A DNA stretch of 37,243 nucleotides from NCBI GenBank assembly GCA_900543515.1, contig UQRW01000022.1, positions 1 through 37,243 of the forward strand, in the 5' to 3' direction. This document shows, piece by piece, positions 30,919 through 37,243 of the stretch; the stretch's first letter is position 1, and every line of letters starts with the position of its first letter. Source of the stretch: an uncultured Collinsella sp. (GTDB lineage Bacteria > Actinomycetota > Coriobacteriia > Coriobacteriales > Coriobacteriaceae). Both the position numbers and the translations under genes were made by a program. The notes below the pieces were generated by a model. That model was not told where the DNA came from. It did no database searches and saw only the letters and a program-made list of their open reading frames with translations.

Positions 30919-32124
30919 ATGGAAGAGAAATACACCACCTCGTCTATTTATAAGTTTAAGGACGATCGCTGGCGCGCACAGTTCCCCTATTTGGAGAACG
31001 GCATCTGGCATAAGAAGACTCAGCTCTTGGAACATCGAGGGCGCGATAAAGGCAGAAGCCATAAGCATCGCGATGCCGCCATGCTCGAGGCCGAATCCAT
31101 CCGCGCATCTCTCAATGAGAAGGCCACCGCAGAAGCAGCTAAACCCAAGGGGCTTGGTATCACCGTTTCAAAGCTCGTGACATGCTATATCGATATCGAG
31201 TGCGCGGACGTCGCGCGCTCCACGGCGACCGGATACCACGGCATGCTCCGCCGGAATATCGAACCGTATCTCGGTGATGTCCCATTGGAAGACCTTACGG
31301 AAGAGGATGTTCAGGAATGGATAACGGCGATCGCCTCAACCCACGCACGGTCCACCGCCTGCAATTCCCTACGGTTGTTACGAGGCTCGCTCAAATATGG
31401 AATGCGAAAGAAATGGATTGACGAAAACGTGGCCTCTTGGGCAAAAGTCCCCAAAAATGAAGACGCGAACTACGGTCTACCGAATTCGCTTACAACCAAA
31501 GAGCGAACCAGGGTCTTGAACACTCTGAACGCCTCCATAGATATCCCAGCGATGCTTGCAGCCAAGATGGCGCTCTACACGGGATTGCGGCGCGGCGAGC
31601 TCTGCGCCCTGAAATGGAAAAACGTGGACTTTAAATCCGCAACGATCCGAGTCGAGGCCGCGATTGGGCACACAGATAACGAGTTCTATATCAAGGGCCC
31701 CAAGAGCATTAGCAGCCGGCGCGCTATCCCCAACTGCCCGAAAGACCTTATGAAAGACCTTGCGAAGCGCGAGGCCGACATGAAGTTCGAATGCGCGAAT
31801 CTGGGCGTTGAGTTCAGCGACGAACTGTTTGTCCTCGGCTTTCCGGACGGTTCCTTCTTGAAACCGCCCAGGATCAACGACGCTTGGCGGGCCCTGGCAA
31901 AGGCCTTGAAGCTCCATGGTGTCTTGAACAAGAACACCGTCACCTTCCATGACCTCAGGCACAGTTTTGCAACGTACGCCGTTTCCAACGGAATCGACCC
32001 GAGGACTCTCGCAAGCCTCATGGGGCACTCGAAGGCGTCGATGACACTCGACAGATACGCCAGTGCCGACCCAGCAGCCACCGCATCGGCTATGAGAACT
32101 CTTGGACGCTTATATAAAGAGTGA
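30919..32124 (+). CDS. Tyrosine recombinase, integrase of an ICE/IME
   Basis: A site-specific recombinase of 401 residues, the size of Tn916/phage-type integrases. The N-terminal arm-binding region (about 1-60, SSIYKFKDDRWRAQFPYLENG) is followed by a core-binding SAM-like domain (about 80-170) and the catalytic domain. Catalytic residues: R224 in TGLRRGE, H344 and R347 in HDLRHSF, H370 in LMGHSKASM and the nucleophile Y380 in LDRYASAD. All are present, so it should be active. GGAGGG precedes the ATG by three to four bases. It reads away from the tRNA-derived attachment site. A terminator follows. Confidence 0.95.
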   Translation: MEEKYTTSSIYKFKDDRWRAQFPYLENGIWHKKTQLLEHRGRDKGRSHKHRDAAMLEAESIRASLNEKATAEAAKPKGLGITVSKLVTCYIDIECADVARSTATGYHGMLRRNIEPYLGDVPLEDLTEEDVQEWITAIASTHARSTACNSLRLLRGSLKYGMRKKWIDENVASWAKVPKNEDANYGLPNSLTTKERTRVLNTLNASIDIPAMLAAKMALYTGLRRGELCALKWKNVDFKSATIRVEAAIGHTDNEFYIKGPKSISSRRAIPNCPKDLMKDLAKREADMKFECANLGVEFSDELFVLGFPDGSFLKPPRINDAWRALAKALKLHGVLNKNTVTFHDLRHSFATYAVSNGIDPRTLASLMGHSKASMTLDRYASADPAATASAMRTLGRLYKE

Positions 32125-32163
32125 TTTGCTTCGTCGCAAGCAAAGAAGTCAACAGTGGCTCGG

Positions 32164-32185
32164 AGGCCCGGCTTTAACCGGGCCT
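32164..32185 (+). terminator. Terminator after integrase
   Basis: AGGCCCGG (32164-32171) and CCGGGCCT (32178-32185), a perfect 8-bp stem with a 6-base loop and TTTCTTGTT tail. Confidence 0.85.
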
Positions 32186-32319
32186 TTTCTTGTTGCCTCG
32201 ACCCTTCAACGTCTTTTTTGTCCATAGCGTCCGCCCTGCCCGTACTTTGACGAATGCCAGCGGCGGCGTGTCAGACTGCGAAATAAGAGAAATCGGCAAA
32301 TTCCAGAAAGGAGACCGAA

Positions 32320-32529
32320 ATGAAATTCAAAGAAAAGCGTATCGGAGTCGACGACTTCCGCAGTATGCCGGATATCGTCGATCCGCTGCCGGTCGCGTAC
32401 CTGCTCGGCATCAGCGACCGCTCTGTCTACCGCCTCTGCCAGAACGGGACGTTCAAAGCCGTGAAGTGCGGCAAGTTATGGCGAATCAACCGCGATAGCG
32501 TTCTCAAGTATATCGGCGCATCAAATTAA
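32320..32529 (+). CDS. Excisionase-like helix-turn-helix protein
   Basis: A 69-residue DNA-binding protein of the HTH_17/excisionase type: LPVAYLLGISDRSVYRLCQNGTFKAVKCGKLWRINRDSVLKYI forms the winged helix-turn-helix with the usual KxGxxWRI wing. Such proteins next to an integrase act as recombination directionality factors or element repressors. AAAGGAGA lies about six bases before the ATG. It has about 195 bases of its own upstream region. Whether it promotes excision cannot be told from sequence. Confidence 0.85.
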   Translation: MKFKEKRIGVDDFRSMPDIVDPLPVAYLLGISDRSVYRLCQNGTFKAVKCGKLWRINRDSVLKYIGASN

Positions 32530-32575
32530 CCAAAGGTTACGGGAAACCAACCAATACAAAGCCCTGGAGGATTAT

Positions 32576-33049
32576 ATGTTTGAATTCGATAAAGCCAACG
32601 GCGTCATTGAACGCGGCGAGCTGCTGTACTCCGTCCCGCATGACTCCGAAATCGTTCTTGATAACGGCGTTCCCGCCTACTCGGGCCCGGCACTTCTGAA
32701 GTTCAAATATCCGGTGAAGCATGCACCGAGCGCACTTATCGTTACTCAGACCGTTGCTGAGAAACTGAACGAAAAACGTGCGTCGATCGTAGTTGAAATC
32801 ATTAGGCGTTGGAAGGACATCCCCAAGGCCGACCTCGCACGCATCATTTTGGGAGCGGGTGCTTATTCCGGCGGTTTCAGCCTCAGTCCCATTGAGAAAA
32901 TCGAGGAATCAATTGACCTCGACAGTCTTGAACTCTCTAACAAACTTATCGCTTATATGCCATTACCAGCTGATAAGGCCCAGAGAACTATCCGATCACC
33001 TTCACAGTATCTTGCTAAAAACGGGGGCCATTTGGCCCCCGTTTGTTAA
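32576..33049 (+). CDS. Hypothetical element protein, 157 residues
   Basis: I do not recognise this protein. The ATG has GGAGG about seven bases upstream and 46 bases separate it from the excisionase-like gene, so it is probably translated. It has no signal peptide or membrane helix. The N-terminal half is beta-rich (GVIERGELLYSVPHDSEIVLDNGVPAYSG); the middle is helical, including VAEKLNEKRASIVVEIIRRWKDIPKADLARIILGAG. Its last codons lie inside a strong terminator hairpin. Its base composition is like the integrase region and clearly lower in GC than the mobilisation genes after it. It could be accessory cargo, a regulator or an antitoxin-like protein; nothing decides this. Confidence 0.7.
   Translation: MFEFDKANGVIERGELLYSVPHDSEIVLDNGVPAYSGPALLKFKYPVKHAPSALIVTQTVAEKLNEKRASIVVEIIRRWKDIPKADLARIILGAGAYSGGFSLSPIEKIEESIDLDSLELSNKLIAYMPLPADKAQRTIRSPSQYLAKNGGHLAPVC
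33020..33043 (+). terminator. Terminator inside the end of the 157-residue gene
   Basis: ACGGGGGCC (33021-33029) pairs with GGCCCCCGT (33034-33042), loop ATTT, then TTTGTT. The stop codon lies just beyond (33047-33049), so the stem is in the coding sequence. It would limit read-through into the mobilisation genes that start 10 bases later. Confidence 0.75.
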
Positions 33050-33058
33050 GGAGTCTAG

Positions 33059-33520
33059 ATGACAAAAACTAAAACCGTCAGCGTGAAGCTCGACTCAAAG
33101 CTCTACACCGCCCTCAAGACGCGGGCCGAACTCAGCAACTCCAACATCAGCGACGAGATCCGCTCGCTCCTGCGCTCGGCGCTCGCCGCGGAGGGGCTCG
33201 ACCTCTACGGCAACGAGGTCGCGGGCTTCATCCGCGGCGTCGTCGACGCCCGCATGGACGTCGCCGCACTCGACATCGAGCGCAAGCTCGACGCCACCGA
33301 GGACCGCATCGCCGCGGTCCTCTCGCGCCCCATGACTGCCGCCATCATGGCCGGCCTCATGTCGGCAGACGTCCTCAAGGCCTCCTACGCCTCGCTCGAC
33401 GACGTCCCCGTCGCGGACATCTGGAAGAACTACCTCGCGCAGGCCGGCGAGCTCAGCCGCGCGGGCCTCGGCCGCATCGACGAGGTGAAGCTCCACGCGC
33501 GCGAGCGCGCCGATGGCTAG
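33059..33520 (+). CDS. MobC-like relaxosome accessory protein (ribbon-helix-helix)
   Basis: A 153-residue protein with an N-terminal ribbon-helix-helix domain, TKTVSVKLDSKLYTALKTRAELSNSNISDEIRSLLRSAL (about 5-43), of the kind that binds oriT and helps the relaxase. The rest is helical and Ala-rich. AAGGAG lies seven bases before the ATG. Its last eight bases overlap the relaxase start, so the two are coupled. GC content jumps sharply from here to the end of the window, suggesting that this module has a different origin from the integrase end. The MobC call rests on domain and place. Confidence 0.8.
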   Translation: MTKTKTVSVKLDSKLYTALKTRAELSNSNISDEIRSLLRSALAAEGLDLYGNEVAGFIRGVVDARMDVAALDIERKLDATEDRIAAVLSRPMTAAIMAGLMSADVLKASYASLDDVPVADIWKNYLAQAGELSRAGLGRIDEVKLHARERADG

Positions 33521-34868
33521 CCCGCCCGTCATCGTCAACCACTCCGTCGTCCGCGCGGGAGCGTCCGCGAGGGCGACCGCCGCAGGCCTGGCGGCATACG
33601 CCGGCACCCGCCGCGGCGTCGTCATCGAGGTAAGCGAGGCGGACGGCAGGAGGCTCGGCGTGGACGGCCTGGCCGCCTACGCCGCGAACAGGACCGGCTC
33701 GACGGGCGGCCTCTGGGGCGCGGACGGCCCGGTCGCCGTGGCGGAGGCCAGGCGTGCCATCGCCCAAAACGGCGGTGCGGTGCTCACCACCGTCGTCACG
33801 GTCCCGAACGACATCGCCCCAGATGCCGGCCTCGACCGCCTGGACGCCTGGCAGGCGCTGGTGCGCTCCGAGTGGCCGAGGCTCTTCTCCGAGATGACCG
33901 GTGTGCCCGAGAGCCGCGTGGAGTTCTACGCGGCGATGCATGTCAACGGCACGAGCCACCACGTCCACATCCTCACGGTCGACCACGCGGGCGAGTGGGA
34001 CGCGCTGCTCCCCAAGCGGAAGATGGAGGCGGCGCGGCTCGAGATCTCCTCGAAGGCCATGGCGCCGCTGCTGCGGGAGGCCTACATCGAGCGCGACCTC
34101 GCGAGGGAGGCCGCGCTGGACGCCGTCTCCCGCATCGACCGGAACCGTTTCGATATCGAGCTGCCGCCGGACGGAAGGATTGAGGCCGCCCACCTCAGGC
34201 GGTTCCACCCGGAGACGTCCGCCGCGCTGAGGGAGGCCCTCGACCGGGCGGCATCCGGCTCCCCCGAGCTCGCCGGCGCGCTGGACTGCCACGGGAAGGC
34301 GGTCGAGAGGTGCGCCGGCCTCAAGTGCCTGACCGGGGAGGCCCGAGACGCCTATGTTCGCAGGGCCGCCGCCGACCTCGGCCTCCGGTGCGAGAACGCG
34401 GCCCTGCGCGTCCTGGTACCCGACAGGACGCCGACTCGTGAGGAGATGCCGACGCGACGCGACGCGCCCAGAACCGGCCCGGCGGTGGAGAGGCGGCGGG
34501 AGGCCGGCCTCGCCACCGAGGCCCGGGCCTGTATCCCGAAAAGGCGCCTTGAGGCAATCGGCCGAAAGGTCGCCCGCGGCCAGTCGATCGAACGCAACGA
34601 CTTAAAGGGGTGCCCCACGGCGGAGCGGATCTTCCGGCAGGTGCCGTCGGCCGGCCCGGCCCTCGGACGCGCGGCCGCGATGACGGCCTTCATCGCAAGG
34701 GAGGCCACGCGGGACGCCGGTGGCCGCGACATGGGGGACGAGGCCGGAGAGAGGGTCCTGCGGCTCATCGCCTCGGCCCTGCGGATCCTGGCATCCGGCG
34801 GCACCGGGCCGTCGAGTGCCCCGACCGTGAAGATTGCGAACAGGATAGAAAGGACAATGAGAAGATGA
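33513..34868 (+). CDS. MobP-type (MobP3-like) relaxase
   Basis: A conjugative relaxase of 451 residues that should nick oriT. The three-histidine metal motif is seen as AMHVNGTSHHVHIL, with H143, H149/H150 and H152. A candidate catalytic tyrosine is Y29 in AAYAGTRRGV. The intervening GLWGADGPVAVAEARRAIAQNGGAV and the helix around DAWQALVRSEWPRLFSEM follow the order known for MobP3 proteins of Gram-positive elements. The C-terminal half is Arg/Ala-rich and not conserved. It overlaps the MobC-like gene by eight bases and the coupling-protein gene by four (ATGA), so all three are one tightly coupled unit. Confidence 0.85.
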   Translation: MASPPVIVNHSVVRAGASARATAAGLAAYAGTRRGVVIEVSEADGRRLGVDGLAAYAANRTGSTGGLWGADGPVAVAEARRAIAQNGGAVLTTVVTVPNDIAPDAGLDRLDAWQALVRSEWPRLFSEMTGVPESRVEFYAAMHVNGTSHHVHILTVDHAGEWDALLPKRKMEAARLEISSKAMAPLLREAYIERDLAREAALDAVSRIDRNRFDIELPPDGRIEAAHLRRFHPETSAALREALDRAASGSPELAGALDCHGKAVERCAGLKCLTGEARDAYVRRAAADLGLRCENAALRVLVPDRTPTREEMPTRRDAPRTGPAVERRREAGLATEARACIPKRRLEAIGRKVARGQSIERNDLKGCPTAERIFRQVPSAGPALGRAAAMTAFIAREATRDAGGRDMGDEAGERVLRLIASALRILASGGTGPSSAPTVKIANRIERTMRR

Positions 34869-36823
34869 AACCCAAATCCTTCAACCGCAACATGAGGAGG
34901 GAGCTCGCCGACACGCTGGCGGCCCACGGTATAGTCGCCGTCGTCGCCGCCATCGCGACCGTCAGCGCGTGGGACTACGCGAGCTGGTGGATGGCATCGC
35001 TCGCCTCCGACCTCTCCACCCTGTTGCACTTGCAGGTTGGCGACCCGGGGGCCGAGCCCGACACCGTCCTCCGCAACCCGTTGGATACGCTCGCCGACAC
35101 GTTGGCAACCGGGAAAGTGGGCGGGCTGCTGGCCGCGGTCGCAGCCGTCGTAGTCACCATCATGGTCCTCGGCCTCGTCTCGTGGGCACGTTCGTGGCTG
35201 AGGCTCCACGACGGGACGTTCGCCGGCGACCGCGCGCCCACGCGCACGCACGGGGACGCCTGGCTCGAGTCGAGGCCGTCCAGGGTCGCAAGGCGCTGCC
35301 CGCCGTGGGACGGGAAGGAGGCCGCGAGGGGGCTCGTTGCGGCCGGCTGCGTCGGCGGCGGGATCGCGATGGTCCCGGCCATCCACTGTCTCATAAGGGC
35401 GGGCAGCGGCGCAGGCAAGACGAGAAGGTCTCTTGCCGTCAGCGTGGCCGCCGCGATCGACCGCAACGCCCACGGGATCCCGACCTCCATCATCGTCCAC
35501 GACCCGAAGTCCGAGATCCGCGCATGGACCGAGCCGCTCGCCAGGAGGGCCGGGATGGAGGTCGTCGCCATTCGGCTCGACGAGCCCGTCAAGTCGGCGA
35601 GGTTCAACCCCCTCGACCGCGCTATCGCGGCACTCGGGACCGAGGGCGTCGCCGGTGCCGTGGCCGAGCTCCGCGAGCTGTCGTCCGCCATCGTGCCCGA
35701 TGCCTTCTCCTCTGGCCAGAGGTTCTTCACGGACGCCAGCCGCAACCTGCTGACCGGCCTCTGCCTGCTCGCGATAGCGGACGAGCGGATCCCCGACGGC
35801 GCGCGGAACCTCTCGACCGTGCTCGCGCTCCTGGAACCCCGCGACGGGAAGAGCGCCGTGAAGTCGCTGGAGGAGCTCGCCGCGGACCTGCCGGCGGGAA
35901 ACCCGGCGCGCCAGTTCCTCCTCGTCGCCTCGTCGAACGGCGGCGGAGGGGAGGCCCTCGTCTCCACCGCGCGCAACTACCTCATGTCCTTCTGCGACGA
36001 CGACGTCAGCCGAATGCTCTGGGACGGCGAGGTCGACCTCGCATCGGTCGGGCGCAAGCCCACCATCCTCTACATCGCCAGCGCGACGGACCGAGGGGAC
36101 CGCGGCGCGCTCGTCTCGTGCATCTTCTCCCAGGCGCTGTCGGCGCTGCGCGAGACCGCGCGCCTGTCGGGCGGCAGGCTGCCGGCCGAGACCCTGCTCG
36201 CCATCGACGAAGGGTCCGGGATCCCCAAGATCCCCCGCCTCCTCGGCGATCTCGCGGAGGTCCGCAGCATCGGCCTGCACGTCGTCTTCGTGCTCCAGAA
36301 CACCCGCCTGCTCGAGGCCCGGTGCGGCTACTCCAGGGCAGAGTCGGACGCGCTGCTGGCGCTGCTCGGCACCCAGGTCGTCCTCTCGGTAGAGTCCGTC
36401 GGCGAGGCGGAGGAGATCAGCAAGCGACTCGGCGACTACAGTGTCAAGACGACCGGGCAGAGCTCCACCAAGGGGACGCAGAGCTCCTCGTCCGGCAAGT
36501 CGTTCTCCGTGGCGCGCCGTCCGCTGATCACCCCGTCGGAGCTCATGGCCTGGAGCGCGCGCGAGAACGGCGCGCTCGTGATCGACGCGGAGGGACCGAT
36601 GGCGCTCGCCAGCCGCGACATCACGGAGACGTTCTTGGGGCCGCTGCTGGGCATGACGTCGCCGGAGGCCGAGGGCGCGCTGCTCGCGCGGGCGCTCGAG
36701 GGGGAGGCCCGCAACGACGCCCCGGCACCGGTCTGGCGTATCCCGGAGAAGCCGAAAAAGCCCAAGGGGTCGCCGTCCGGCGGCAGGAAGCGCAAGGTGT
36801 CCGCGGCGCCCGACGGGTTCTGA
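34865..36823 (+). CDS. Type IV coupling protein (VirD4/TraG family ATPase)
   Basis: The ATPase that brings the relaxase-DNA complex to a type IV secretion channel; 652 residues. Two N-terminal membrane segments (about 22-45 and 83-106) precede the ATPase domain. Walker A is GSGAGKT at 180-186, followed by IIVHDPKSEIR. Walker B is AIDEGSG with D448 and E449, and the conserved VFVLQNTRLLEARCGY follows. The Lys/Pro/Ser-rich C-terminal tail is probably a flexible partner-binding end. The ATG overlaps the relaxase stop. Presence of its own coupling protein suggests an integrative conjugative element rather than a minimal mobilisable one, though the secretion genes are not in the window. Confidence 0.92.
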   Translation: MKPKSFNRNMRRELADTLAAHGIVAVVAAIATVSAWDYASWWMASLASDLSTLLHLQVGDPGAEPDTVLRNPLDTLADTLATGKVGGLLAAVAAVVVTIMVLGLVSWARSWLRLHDGTFAGDRAPTRTHGDAWLESRPSRVARRCPPWDGKEAARGLVAAGCVGGGIAMVPAIHCLIRAGSGAGKTRRSLAVSVAAAIDRNAHGIPTSIIVHDPKSEIRAWTEPLARRAGMEVVAIRLDEPVKSARFNPLDRAIAALGTEGVAGAVAELRELSSAIVPDAFSSGQRFFTDASRNLLTGLCLLAIADERIPDGARNLSTVLALLEPRDGKSAVKSLEELAADLPAGNPARQFLLVASSNGGGGEALVSTARNYLMSFCDDDVSRMLWDGEVDLASVGRKPTILYIASATDRGDRGALVSCIFSQALSALRETARLSGGRLPAETLLAIDEGSGIPKIPRLLGDLAEVRSIGLHVVFVLQNTRLLEARCGYSRAESDALLALLGTQVVLSVESVGEAEEISKRLGDYSVKTTGQSSTKGTQSSSSGKSFSVARRPLITPSELMAWSARENGALVIDAEGPMALASRDITETFLGPLLGMTSPEAEGALLARALEGEARNDAPAPVWRIPEKPKKPKGSPSGGRKRKVSAAPDGF

Positions 36824-36850
36824 CGCGTCATACGGCCCTGCCCGCGCAAA

Positions 36851-36896
36851 CGGCCCTCCGTCATACGGCGCTCGGGGCGCGTATGACGGAGGGCCG
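36851..36896. repeat. 17-bp perfect inverted repeat, oriT or terminator candidate
   Basis: CGGCCCTCCGTCATACG (36851-36867) and its exact complement (36880-36896), with a 12-base loop rich in GC. A partial third copy CGTCATACGGCCCT lies at about 36826-36839. No T run follows. It lies directly after the coupling-protein gene. A second small hairpin AACTCGG/CCGAGTT is at 36941-36958. The stretch 36824-37055 shows no gene. Confidence 0.6.
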
Positions 36897-37055
36897 CCGT
36901 CGCCTTTCCGGCTTGACCGGCAACGCTACCAGCGGAAACGAACTCGGCCCGCCGAGTTGCGCCGCAAAATCCCGGACGCCCGTAGTGCGCCCTTATCCTG
37001 CTCCCACCGTCCAAGGCACTTGGGCGGCGGGAGTTCCGCATCCCCGGGAAAAGAA

Positions 37056-37081
37056 AAGCGCGGCCCATCCGGACCGCGCTT
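37056..37081 (-). terminator. Terminator of the gene at the right edge
   Basis: AAGCGCGG (37056-37063) and CCGCGCTT (37074-37081) form an 8-bp stem; on the minus strand it is followed by TTCTTTTCC. It lies 17 bases beyond the stop of the partial minus-strand gene. Confidence 0.75.
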
Positions 37082-37097
37082 GCGCTCTCCTCCTATT

Positions 37098-37243
37098 TCA
37101 CCCCGCGACGTAGACCGTCCGGCCCGTCTCGCAGTCGATGGTCTCGGCGTCCCCGAAACCGACCCGGACGGCCGCCCATCCGCCGGCGGCCGCCAACGCG
37201 TCGGCCTCGGACCTCGCGGCGGCGATGAGGCGCTCGAGCTCGG
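37098..37243 (-). CDS. Partial hypothetical protein, 3' end only
   Basis: An open frame entering from the right edge on the minus strand and ending in TGA at 37098-37100. The visible C-terminal residues include LERLIAAARSEADALAAAGGWAAVRVGFGDAETI and end GRTVYVAG. The frame has the strong GC-third-position bias of the mobilisation genes and is followed by a terminator, so it is probably a real gene of the element. It is convergent with the coupling-protein gene. No function can be proposed. Confidence 0.6.
   Translation of the reverse strand, partial: ELERLIAAARSEADALAAAGGWAAVRVGFGDAETIDCETGRTVYVAG

Noticed and set aside
34352..36280. Minus-strand open frame of 642 codons opposite relaxase and coupling-protein genes
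   Set aside because: Very high GC makes long antisense frames common here; the plus strand has Walker motifs and overlapping start/stop coupling.

Overview
The window reads as chromosome from a high-GC Gram-positive anaerobe of the Coriobacteriia, most like Collinsella. This is an inference from protein sequence style, GC-rich codon use and the rpmG/tRNA-Trp/secE/nusG/rplK/rplA order; no database search was possible. About the first 30.7 kb is core chromosome. From about 30,722 to the right edge lies the left part of an integrated mobile element.

Layout. 141-9178: a class I aminotransferase, an unrecognised 218-residue protein, a deoxyinosine-type DNA glycosylase behind a GH13 alpha-glucanase, an MFS exporter, a FeoA-FeoB fusion with two tandem palindromic operators, and an alpha/beta esterase. 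9422-12614: a stand-alone glucose-type PTS EIIA, asnS and a WYL-type regulator. 12775-15669: a complete ABC importer (lipoprotein, permease, ATPase). 15828-21464: a surface-anchored 5'-nucleotidase, a small MscS channel, and a translationally coupled pair made of a cytosolic ParB-like/BMP-like protein and a metallophosphoesterase with an altered first metal motif.

21590-26063: translation and transcription core genes on the minus strand. One unit is rpmG, tRNA-Trp, secE, nusG, rplK, rplA. The other is tRNA-Tyr, tRNA-Thr, tRNA-Met, tuf. Both start from near-identical strong promoters (TTGACA, 18-nt spacer) that share a 17-nt upstream block. 26375-30188: a divergent aryl-beta-glucoside-type cassette with an RpiR regulator, a 6-phospho-beta-glucosidase and PTS EIIBC. 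The EIIBC has no EIIA domain, so the EIIA at 9422 could serve it.

30722-37243: an orphan 3' half of a tRNA-Thr(TGT) with its old terminator marks the attachment junction. It is followed by a tyrosine recombinase, an excisionase-like HTH protein, an unknown protein, and a much more GC-rich mobilisation block (MobC-like RHH protein, MobP-type relaxase, VirD4/TraG coupling ATPase). The element runs off the right edge. The intact tRNA gene and any type IV secretion genes are predicted to lie beyond it.

The intergenic DNA is rich in palindromic repeats: at least five families, several with more than one copy here, including a tandem array with an exact 62-bp period. Together with the ParB-like/BMP plus phosphoesterase pair, these are the least explained parts of the window.
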